Made by a program: the position numbers and the translations under genes. Below the pieces are notes generated by a model. It made no database searches, was not told the DNA's origin, and was given only the letters and a program-made list of their open reading frames with translations. This document shows, in pieces, positions 52,302 through 61,249 of a DNA stretch of 64,000 nucleotides. Source of the DNA: Stachybotrys elegans (taxonomy: Eukaryota > Ascomycota > Sordariomycetes > Hypocreales > Stachybotryaceae). The stretch's first letter is position 1, and each line of letters starts with the position of its first letter. The stretch is taken from assembly GCA_020746835.1 (NCBI GenBank), contig JAGPNK010000037.1:92453-156452 (forward strand). Reading direction: 5' to 3'.

Positions 52302-54266
52302 ATGCCCGTACACGATCGTGCGAGCATCGTTTGCACCGGATGCCACGCTCGTAAGGTGAGGGGAACAAGCCCATCCAAGAGGCGGCTGCTTGCTGAAAAC
52401 GATACAGGTGAAATGTGACCTACAAGAAAGCCCTGATGGTGTTTGTCTACATTGCCGCCGACAGGGACAGCCTTGCGTGTTTGTCAATCATTTACCTTCT
52501 CTTCAAGTTGGATAAGTGCCAAGGCTGAGACTTTCCATCAGTCGGCGCGACAGTGTTCGCAAGAGGCGCCCTCGTCCTGCCAAGGTACCGCGGAAAAAGA
52601 AGACCAGATCTTCAACGGCAACAATCGCCAACCCCCAAGTACCTTCAAATGTATTGGATCCGACCGGCTCCAACGCAGCCATAGCTGGGTCAGCGTCGCG
52701 ACCCGTCGATGGGTTCGGTGCACGCTGTTACGCGGGGTTTGCTTATGAAGACATTGATATCGAGACGGCATCTACCCAAGAAAGAACATCTTCATGGGGC
52801 TCCCCCGTTCGAGAGGCCATTCTGAGTGTGACACAGACCACTGCTCTTCCCCGGCCAGCACTCCTCCGAGCTTGGACAGATATATACGTGGCAAACGTAT
52901 TCCACCACTGTCCTGTGGTGGACCAAGCCGATCTTTCTGCCTCGGCTTCCCTGGGTTCGATGCCGCTCGCTCTGGCACTGGGTCTAGTTGGCAACTTGAC
53001 ACGCCATGGCCCTAGTGGGCCCAGGGATGCTGCTGATTTGTATGGGAAAGTGAAACTTCTTCTGGCCATGGATTATGAGTCGAACCGCACCAAAACACTC
53101 AAGACGATATGCCTTGCGTCGTGCTGGAGTGGTGTGCCCTCCGCTTCCGCCGGTCTCAGTGGGCCATGGCACTGGATTGGAGTAGGTATGCGCCTTGCCT
53201 TGCAGATAGGATTGCACCGGGAGACCAGTTATGCTGCTCGACCGGATGCTGCTTGCCTGCGCCGTGTATTCTGGCATCTCCACGTACGTATCTTACTTCC
53301 TTTGTCCAGGACAGCACTGATATGATGAATCAGAACAGCGACGTACTTCAGACAGCTTTCTCAGGTCGCCCGCCCCTCTTGCGGCCTGGAGATTACGATG
53401 TCAGTCTCCCTCGGCCAGAGGACTTTGAGACTGTCAGCCTTCAATCTCTGATCTTCATCGAAAGCACTAAGCTCTGGACAGTCCTAGGCCGCGCCTCAGT
53501 GATTGTGGCCAAAGGACAAGGCCCAGGCACCCAAGTGGCAGGTATCTATGCCACTCTAGTCGACTGGATCGGCAATATCCCGGCTGACCTTCATCTCTAT
53601 GAGACCAGCGGCTGCCGGAAGGGCTACCATCGCCCAACAGCAGAACTGTTTATCCAGTACTTTGTCACCATCATCTTGACTTGGATTCCAAGACAGACTG
53701 AAAAGGATTTTTTGCCAGCTGTCCCTCCTTTGACTGTTGTTGCGGCTTCCTGTGTCGCGTCCCTGTATGACGAGCTCAACTGTCGAGACGAGGCCACGTC
53801 TCTCCTTCCACTTCACGGCTTTTTTTGTTTGGCCGCCTTGCTGCCATTGGTCTTCCATCGCCCATCGGAAGCCGCAAGAGAGATGGCACGAAGGACGAAA
53901 ATCGGCGTGCTGCGGTCGATCCTGGTGGGAATGCGCGACAGATACGGCGACGCCGACATGGCTCTGAGAAAAATCGATGCGCTGGATAAGAAGGTGGCTC
54001 TATACGAGATACGAGACCTGTTGTCACTTCCCGAGTGGATAGATCACAGCTTATTATTCCCTTTTCCAGAGGAAATGTGCGACGACATGGATCTGCTGCC
54101 GAGAACTAATACTCCTCACATGGAGGAACATATCGAGTCATTTGGCAATCTGGTCGATTTGCCACTTGACTATAGCCTCCTTGACTTGTTTGCATTCGAC
54201 TTCAGCGACCTACCTGGTCTTTCAGAGAGCGATATGAACATTGATACAAACTTGGGTTTCATGTAG
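52302..54266 (+). CDS. Zn2Cys6 transcription factor with fungal_trans-like domain
   Basis: Exon 1 is 52302-52355 (CTGCHARK). An intron ends at 52407, and exon 2 completes the cluster (VKCDLQESPDGVCLHCRRQGQPC), giving six Cys with a long third loop. In the frame a TAA stands at 52513-52515. A 57-base intron at 52507-52563 (GTTGG...GCAAG) would remove it and keep the frame, but the acceptor is weak, so this border is uncertain. A basic stretch (KVPRKKKTRSS) follows. The middle region has the fungal_trans pattern (LALALGLVGNL, GPWHWIGVGMRLALQIGLHR). The last intron is 53284-53333. The tail is acidic (ESDMNIDTN). The total is about 590 residues. It probably controls the neighbouring hydrolase gene and itself. 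Confidence 0.75.
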
Positions 54267-54577
54267 CAAAAACATCGACAGAAAAAATATTGAAGCCGGT
54301 AGTGTACCTTGGAGTCAGATTGTCATCAGTATCAGCAGAACAAAACCACTACTGAACAGGCTTACATATCTTCATAAACAAAAATTTTCACACAGATCAT
54401 CGTCTGAAAAAGAGCTACAGAGTCAGCAGGCAAGCCGCGAAGACTCCCATGCTTGCCTCAACCATCACCGAGTATAGATCGATATTGACTGGAATGGAAT
54501 GTAGTTAGTACATTGATGCTATTTTTGGGATGGAACACGTTTATTGTCATTGTCGGGCTCAGCAGCTCTATTAATGC

Positions 54578-54635
54578 GCCCTTGAAGTTGCTGGTCTGTA
54601 TCCCATTGGGGCACACGAACGAGAAATCCCACATA
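54578..54635 (+). repeat. Dispersed repeat family R2, copy 2
   Basis: Matches copy 1 at 26062 over GAAGTTGCTGGTCTGTATCC, CATTGGGGCACACGAACG and AGAAATCCCACAT with a few differences. It lies between two convergent gene ends, not at a gene start. Confidence 0.75.
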
Positions 54636-54687
54636 CGGATAACATTTTGTGTTCGGGTTTGACGTAGTACGCTGCAGCAAACCTATA

Positions 54688-55344
54688 TTAACCAGCATAC
54701 GCTATAGTTACATCGAAATTGATAGGTCTTGGGGCAATATTAAGACCAAGTCGATCCTCACTTTCATAGCCTGGCAGATAGGCGTTTGATCCGGTCCCAT
54801 CCGAGTTGATAGTTGAGCACATTCCAATTGCGCAGACGTTAATACCTGGAAAGTCAAAACCGGCAGCGCCTGCCACTGTTGCAGATGCAACGGCATCTGA
54901 CCAGCCGGCCCTTTCTAGATTGGCGAATCTGAACTCGAAGAATGTGCTAGCGAACGCACCAAAGGGCGTCAAGGGAACTGATCCAGCTCCACATGTGCAG
55001 CCGCCCAAGCTATCTGCGTCTGCGGCAATTGCAGCGGCGCCACCATTCGCGGTCAGCACGAACTCAAACTCTTCGTTTCCCTGGAAGAAGCCTAGTTGGC
55101 CGTTGGCATTGATGGTCTTGAAGCAAACACACGCCTGGTCTACGTTGCCGGCATTGGTAAGGGTCGCGGTATAATCGAAGTTGCCGACATCAGCCGCGTC
55201 TATAATTTGAATGTTTCCAGTCGGGATACGCGGAGGTAACTGTCTCCTATGGCTCAGGGCGCGGTCGGAAAGGCCATTGGGGATGGAGAGGCTTAAAGCA
55301 CTAACAGCCGAAGCCGCAACCACGAGCAGGGACAAGGCGTGCAT
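54688..55344 (-). CDS. Asp f 4-like secreted protein
   Basis: Single-exon frame of 218 residues. The N-terminus MHALSLLVVAASAVSALSLS is a clear signal peptide. The mature part resembles the fungal allergen Asp f 4 family. It has NGQLGFFQGNEEFEF, a Gly/Ala/Asp stretch, CTCGAGSVPLTPFGAF, STFFEFRF and a late CAIGMCSTINSDG. Cys residues occur in pairs (CVC, CTC, C...C). Members are small secreted proteins of unknown mechanism, often found at the cell surface or as putative effectors. The gene is intact. A TATA-like tataag lies about 35 bp upstream on the minus strand. Confidence 0.7.
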   Translation of the reverse strand: MHALSLLVVAASAVSALSLSIPNGLSDRALSHRRQLPPRIPTGNIQIIDAADVGNFDYTATLTNAGNVDQACVCFKTINANGQLGFFQGNEEFEFVLTANGGAAAIAADADSLGGCTCGAGSVPLTPFGAFASTFFEFRFANLERAGWSDAVASATVAGAAGFDFPGINVCAIGMCSTINSDGTGSNAYLPGYESEDRLGLNIAPRPINFDVTIAYAG

Positions 55345-56638
55345 GACAAAGGGGTTTGCAGGTTGTAAGTGATGAGTATAAGGGGCTGAAAGGAAAAATG
55401 ATATGATATTGCTGGTACAGGGTCTTTTCTTGATCTGCTTGTGAAGCCCACATATAACTTAAGGTGGCGACTGAGGGCTACTTATACTTGCAATGAACGA
55501 TATGATTACAATGCCAGTATTCTTTTACGCGCCCGGGCGCGATTCCCTCGGCACAATCTTTAAGCGGCAAGTAGTTGCGAGCCAATCGTTCCTGTCCTTG
55601 CAATAAGAGGCCCCCGAATAACGTTGTCAGCGCGTTAATGCAGCTTACCTACCCCGGAGAATCCTTTAGGGAAACGCCCGACAAAAGATGGTCCTCGCCA
55701 ATCCCAGAGTTAGTCTGACTGTAATGGATGGGGATCGTTGGGGTCAGTCAATGGGTGTCAGATATTTGCTCGCGCTACTAATCTCGCTTTGTGGTAGTTT
55801 GATCACAGAATTGCAATTCGAAGGGTACCAAGAAGTCAGACTGGGACAGGGTATCGAACTCGAGCTGGTTGTGTGGATCCAGTCGCGTCTTGGTTGGCCT
55901 GTTCAACTTGGGTTGGGCATTCCCTATTATAAACCGAGAACAAGCCGAGTCCTTGGTTACGAATTGTTGAATGTGTTGGAGGCCTTGAGGTCTGTATGCA
56001 AGAGATTCCTGAAAATTATCTAGAAATGATCTACGTCATCCAAGACAGCCAAACAACGTGGTATAACGCACGTCATTGCTTAACGGTAGACAATTCATAT
56101 GTACAACGTCTTCTCCATCTGGTGCTAATATAAACTACGTCAACGAGTTGTCAGCTACAGCCTGACAATACCTCTGTTTGATCTATTCTTTGGTCCTACA
56201 GACAGCAGGGCAATCATTGTTAGTGGCTTACACATCATCCCTCACTTTACGCACCTCCTCATCAATAATTAATATTTCACAAAGTAGCCATTAAGAATAC
56301 GTTCGAAGGAAGATGCCTGAGATTTGGCAATTACCAAATTAAAGGTAAATAAAACTATTCCTGACTCAGTGAATATCTCCGGCTTGTAAACCCATCACAT
56401 GAGAACCTGGTCTTGAAAATCCTTGAGATTTCCTGAAGCTTTACAGAAATAGCTTGCATTGAACGATGACCGATTTCAAGATGCAAGAGTTGGCGTAGCT
56501 AATCCTGAAATCAGACCTTAACATCACACCAGCAGCCTGTGCGGTCACTGAACCTCCGAGAAGCCGACCAATGGTCGGCACGGTAAGACCTAGAGAGAAA
56601 AACAAAGATTCAGTAAAAACAGCCCAAGTTGTAGAAAA
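55345..56638. other. Intergenic, no gene seen
   Basis: About 1.3 kb. A 111-codon plus-strand frame at 55688-56023 has no motif and is not supported. The right part may hold a further exon of the secreted gene that begins at 57083; see that entry. Confidence 0.4.
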
Positions 56639-57083
56639 TCACAGTGCAAGAAATCTTATCTTGACGTACTCGTGACCAGGAGTGCCCCGAGTGTAGCTGG
56701 CATCGAGGACGTATTTGCCGTCATTGGCCCAGTAGCATTGAGGATTGTTTGCGAGAAGCGCAATCGCGCGGAACTCCTCACAGTAGATGCGAAGGAGGTC
56801 ATCATTGCGAGGATGAGTGATGAGCCACACGCGGTACCTAGCGAGGCCTTGCTCGATGAAGTTTTCTGTCCACTGGAGCTCTAGCCCGCAATCTCTCTTT
56901 TCCAATTCAGCAACTAAAGATAAGTTAGCACAGGTCAGTTACTTGCATATGCTGGGGGTAGAATCAAACAGGGCCAAGGGGGGACTTGCTCTCACTGTTC
57001 TCCGTGTTGGCAGTAGGCATAGCCATAACGTTCGAGATGAAAGCAAGAGCCGTGATGGCCTGGGTGAGCAAGTTGAACTTCAT
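56639..57083 (-). CDS. Small secreted protein with Kex2-like site
   Basis: Two exons, 57083-56996 and 56913-56639, give 121 residues. Residues 1-22 are a signal peptide (MKFNLLTQAITALAFISNV). A short propeptide ends in LEKR, a typical Kex2 cleavage site, so the mature protein would begin DCGLELQW. The mature part of about 84 residues has three Cys in this model (DC, YC, QC). If a further intron from 56660 leads to the acceptor TCTCTAG near 56590, a short last exon would add a fourth Cys. I cannot decide between the two ends. No family is recognised. The size, secretion signal and processing site fit a candidate effector or antimicrobial protein. Confidence 0.65.
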
Positions 57084-57233
57084 TTTAACGGGGTGGATGA
57101 AAGAACTATCGGGAAACCAAAGTAATAGGATATTGACTGGTTGGCTTGGTGAATCAAAACTGGATTTGATCGGCTCTCAGCACTGGCTTTATAGTTTTGA
57201 GTGTTCATTCAAAAGACAGACTCGCGCGCAATA

Positions 57234-57295
57234 TTGAGGCCTCCTCGAAGTCGCTGGTCTGTACCCCGTTGGGGCACACGAACGGGAAATTCCAT
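57234..57295 (+). repeat. Dispersed repeat family R2, copy 3
   Basis: Matches copy 1 from GGCCTCCTCGAAG through GGTCTGTACCCCG, TTGGGGCACACGAACGGG and AAATTCCATAT. It lies about 150 bp upstream of the small secreted protein gene. Confidence 0.75.
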
Positions 57296-57350
57296 ATATT
57301 GATGAGGCTATCTCTGTATTGGTGGAGAGAAAGCCAGGCTAACGATACAA

Positions 57351-57604
57351 TGTATGTGACTACTCAGTAAGCAACAATCGAAAAAATTGGGCCTATGCAA
57401 GGAAAGATTCCCAATTTCGCAATGTTGCCAAGAGAAACTGTTGTATGGGGCAGGAACTTTCGATTTCACAATGCAACCATTGAGGGCTATGTGGGTCGGA
57501 TATATTTAAGGCACCTTACTATCAGGGATGTGGAACTGCTCAGTAAGCAACAAGAAAGAACTGGGCCTGTATAAGGAAGGATTCCCATTCCCAATTTCAC
57601 GATG
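57351..57604 (+). repeat. Pair of imperfect 70-bp direct repeats
   Basis: 57351-57424 and 57527-57604 share CTCAGTAAGCAACA, GGGCCTRTRYAAGGAA and ATTCCCAATTTC in the same order and orientation, about 176 bp apart. A third, shorter echo (gatttcacaatgcaa) stands between them. The element type is unknown. Confidence 0.55.
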
Positions 57605-58758
57605 CAAGATCGTATGATTACATTGAATTTTGCCCGAGATGACAGTGTTACTACGGTGGCCATGCTGCCCGACCCTGAAATACTGCTAGGTACTTCCGGG
57701 GTCCAAGTCGATACAGTTTATTATTAGTTACAGCCAATGGCCAGAATGGCAGGGCGCGGAACAATCCAAAGTAGCTGCCCCGGAGCTTATCACACTCACA
57801 TTATATTCATGACTCATTTTGGATCGAGCTTACACAGCCCGGCTGCGCACTTTATGGGTTGTGATAGGAAAACACGCAGGCAAACGGTGTCAAATGCGGC
57901 CGAACAACGAGATACAGCGCCCTACTCCAGCAACTACTTAATCAGTAGCCCCATCATCCGATAATAAGGTGATTTATACCATTCTATGCTTGGAAATGTT
58001 GTCTTATGGCCAAGGGTGCTGATGGAGACACATGGTGTTGACTAGAATCACTGCAAAAGTCCCTATTACCCCAACCGGAAGATATCCATGCCGGATGCAC
58101 CTCGCACCTCTTTGAGCTCTCCCAGTCAAATGTTCTCCTTGGTATGCTGGGTCATGGGCCAATCACAGAACCAGGGTTCACATGGCAGACTGCCACTGCC
58201 ACCTGTCGCCGCTTACGATGCTGCCTAATAAATGATTCAGGGAGCTTGGCAAGCTCCTCACCTGAAAGGTAGCTAAGGTCCCATCGACGTTCAAGTCTAT
58301 TCTACAATATCCCCATCACGACGCAAACGGCTGCAGACATAGCCAGAACATGTTCGCAGAGTCCGCATCGACAGCAACATCGTCATGTCGGCAGATGAGG
58401 CCAGCTCTAATGTACCACTAGCTCGGCGTCTACCCGAACCTCCACCCACGTAAGCCATGCGGATCTCAACCCAGGAGACGGCGGGTCTGGTGTCTCTGTC
58501 ATTGACGGGCACAGTCCGAGCACACCTCAAGCCATCTCCGACTCTATGTAGGCTCAACCCAGGAAAGATAGATCATCTGAGAGGAATGCGTTGAACCTGA
58601 TTAAATACGAAAAACTATAATGCGAAAGAAGATGGCTAGGTTATGAAATTGCTGAATAAGGTGAACAGCGAGATGCCTGCAGTCCAAGAGAACGCCTTGA
58701 CCTTGTACCCTTCCTCAGTGCTATGGAACGAGGCGTGCATAATGCCATCTAAAAGCTT
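57605..58758. other. Intergenic, no gene seen
   Basis: About 1.15 kb without a supported coding frame on either strand, leading into the ankyrin relic. Confidence 0.45.
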
Positions 58759-60232
58759 GTGTATTGGCTCGGTCGGACTTCACTGGCCCTGGCCTGTGCT
58801 TGCGGTCATCTGGAAGTTGTGAAGAGCTTGTCAAGCCTGGAGCTGACATCAATAAGGAGGATCCAAATGGCCCTCATGCGTAATGTCAGATTTGGGCAGG
58901 GCGAGATACTTAAGTCTTTTGAACGCTCAAGCAAATATACTTGTGGCTGACAAAGACCAATGGACCGCCCTTCACTTTGCTTGTTGTAATGGTGAAAAGG
59001 ATGCTGCGCGGGTTTTGCTTAAGAAGCAAGTTATTGAATCTCGAGGAGAGCCTGAAGGGACTTACTAGGCTTGACAATGGACTACGGTGAATGAGAGATG
59101 TAACGATGGCTCCTGAAGCGGGACTGTAAACAAGACAGCCCCATCCCGGTAGATGTGAAATTGGTCGCAATGAAGGTGCGCAGTGGCCAAAACGACACAT
59201 TGAAACTGCCGCTAGATAAGCGGGATAACCTGCAAGATCAGCTCAAGCCGTGAGCCGAGAACATGCCATTGCTTATTGACACATTACACGGATCCCTAGA
59301 GATGTTAATCTATGATGAGGAAAAGAATGTGCAGTGTGAGATGTAAGCAGTAGAGAGAAACAACAACGAGGCCATTGTAAGGCGTACAGGGTAGCCGGTT
59401 GGCTGAGTGGCCGAGCCACATACGCAGGCATGTGATGCGACGGGAGAGATGGGGCGAGGTCAGATGGAAGGCTCGGACGGTGCCCGGCTGGGAAGCTATG
59501 GTTGACCCATGGGATGAAAGCCTTAGAATGGATGTTTACTCGATTAGTCAAGGCTCAAGCAAAATCCGATACAGGAAAGCTACCATCAGACTGCGTTGGT
59601 GAAAGTCTGCCCAAGTCGCCAACTTAGGGAGGGACTAGTCGTCTCGCTGTCGGAGACAGGGACGACTCAGATGCCAAGTCACAACAGCAGTCCCGTCGCC
59701 TCAGCCTTGGTTGTGACCCCTCAGGTACGAAGCCTAGCGACCAGCGCGACGAGGTGATACGGGATTGGAGGCCAAGGCCAACCCATTCGCGAAAGATAAC
59801 GAAAAGAGGTCGGCTTGTGATCATGCAGCCTTGAATGACAGAGAACGTTCAACACTCCCATCGCTGCTCAAAGACCTTAAAAAGAATTGCCCTGAAGACC
59901 ACCGCCGCCGCAATATGCATAACGATAGCTACTACTCTGAGCAGCGGATATGAAGGAGAGACATGACATTCCGGACGCTGCTGTCCCATGCCCCTGAAGT
60001 GGCGAAGACTGTCCCAATTCTCCAAGAGAGCGCAGAATGGACCGTCGTCGAATGGGCTGTCTATTACGGGTTTCCAATACTACTACTTAAGGCCGTAGAT
60101 ATGCTCCGCGAAGCAGAGTTCCCGTGGAAACTAGAAAAAGCGCTCAGTATCGCTGCGGCTGTCTCAAGGGGAGCACAAGAGAAAAGGGGTTCTGGAGACG
60201 GGAAGGGCTTGAAAAAGCAACCCTCGTGCTAA
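58759..60232 (+). pseudogene. Ankyrin-repeat protein relic
   Basis: Fragments of ankyrin repeats are spread over several frames. GRTSLALACACGHLEVVK starts near 58768. A one-base shift near 58820 moves the continuation (KPGADINKEDPNG) to another frame. QWTALHFACCNGEKDAARVLL is readable near 58961-59024. NPFAKDNEKRSACDHAALN near 59780-59836 is another repeat-like piece, and EWTVVEWAVYYGFPILLLK near 60036-60095 looks like the downstream helical part. No single model with introns connects them. Repeat copy R1 (59311) lies inside the relic, which may mark an insertion. It was probably a cytosolic ankyrin protein. Confidence 0.6.
59311..59425 (+). repeat. Dispersed repeat family R1, copy 2
   Basis: Starts tatgatgaggaaaagaatg, matches copy 1 through gtaagcagtagagag, then continues caacaacgaggccattg and tagccggttggctgagtgg. 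Both of these later pieces also stand in copy 3. Relative to copy 3 it lacks the middle part that copy 1 retains. Confidence 0.65.
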
Positions 60233-60291
60233 GGATGGGAGGATTGGCTATGACATAAATCCCAAAGAGAAGTCAGTTTTTACCCTTGACG

Positions 60292-60593
60292 TGAATCGAA
60301 GCCTCATCCTACACCTTCAAAACTCTCATTTAATGGCTTTTCCAGAAAAGAAAGGAAACTGGCCGAGCCTACATCACGCCTTGTCGATGAAAATGACGAG
60401 AAAGCCACAAAACTCCAGTTTCGCAATAGAGAGAATGGTTTCGACGCCCCCGTCAACTCAGTCAATTACAAGGATGCGCCTAGGAAGGCTATACTGGATG
60501 CGAAAAATGTCTTGCGAGACAGTTTACAGGGCATACTTGAGAAAGTCAGGGATACTGATCCTGATGTGAAACCAAGTTTTATTTTAGTCTGAT
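60292..60593 (+). other. Open frame without start, possible decayed exon
   Basis: About 100 sense codons without an ATG at the left end, reading a charged, coding-like sequence (LVDENDEKATKLQFRNREN, then KNVLRDSLQGILEKVRDTD). No family recognised. It may be a late exon of the ankyrin relic or of another decayed gene. Confidence 0.3.
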
Positions 60594-60639
60594 TGTATTT
60601 GAGGATATCAAAATCTAGTTGGCGAACGGACACTATCGA

Positions 60640-60898
60640 CTCTGACGACATATGCGGGGGATCAGGTGCGTTTCCTGCCTTTCTGTCTGTCCAATGTTAA
60701 CGAATGTAAGGCGGCAAGTTCGGCTCCATATATATCGACGGGGAATTTCGCAAGCTTCTGATGAGACGGTTCGGCAGGGCCTGTGAGGACGAACCAGAGG
60801 TGTTCCAAAGCCCCAAAAGTCACTTGATGCAAGAGTTTGAAAAGGCCCTGCGCAAAGAGAAGCGGATCGGAATGAATGAACTTGCCATAATCGGCTGA
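60640..60898 (+). pseudogene. Hsp70-like protein fragment
   Basis: Two short exon-like pieces, ending at about 60665 and restarting at about 60711, read DICGGSG then GKFGSIYIDGEFRKLLMRRFG and HLMQEFEKALRKEKRIG. The pattern of a glycine-rich turn, GSxyid, and F..ll..r.g followed by a eFe..lrk helix resembles fungal Hsp70-like proteins between the phosphate loops. The rest of the ATPase domain is missing on both sides. A fragment only. Confidence 0.35.
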
Positions 60899-61249
60899 AC
60901 AAAATGGCTAATAAGAATTGCAGCTGGTTTTTCTCGTCGGTGGCGTTGGGAGTTCCTTATCTCAAGCAGGCTATGCATAGATGGTGCATTGAGAAAAAAT
61001 CAAGTGCATTCGCCCGGCTCATTGTTAACTATTTTTTCTTTTGCTTTTGGTGATTTGACTCAGTTCTTGTAAACAGTCAGGCGGTTATCGTTCGTGGCGC
61101 CGCTATTAGGGGCCTAGAGGGAACCATGCCGGACAAGTTTTTCGGGGGGACTACTTTTCGACCTTTGAACCGATGATGAACGTTATAGTTATATATCCTT
61201 CCGCTTAAGGTAGTGCTTTGGCTATATGAATTGGGTGATTGGAAAAGCA

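Noticed and set aside
55688..56023. 111-codon plus-strand frame
   Set aside because: No motif, no splice support and no upstream promoter features; composition alone can explain it.
59395..59445. tRNA-like string ggctgagtggccgagcc
   Set aside because: It recalls the D-arm of Ser/Leu tRNAs, but no T-loop or acceptor stem pairs around it, and it belongs to repeat R1.
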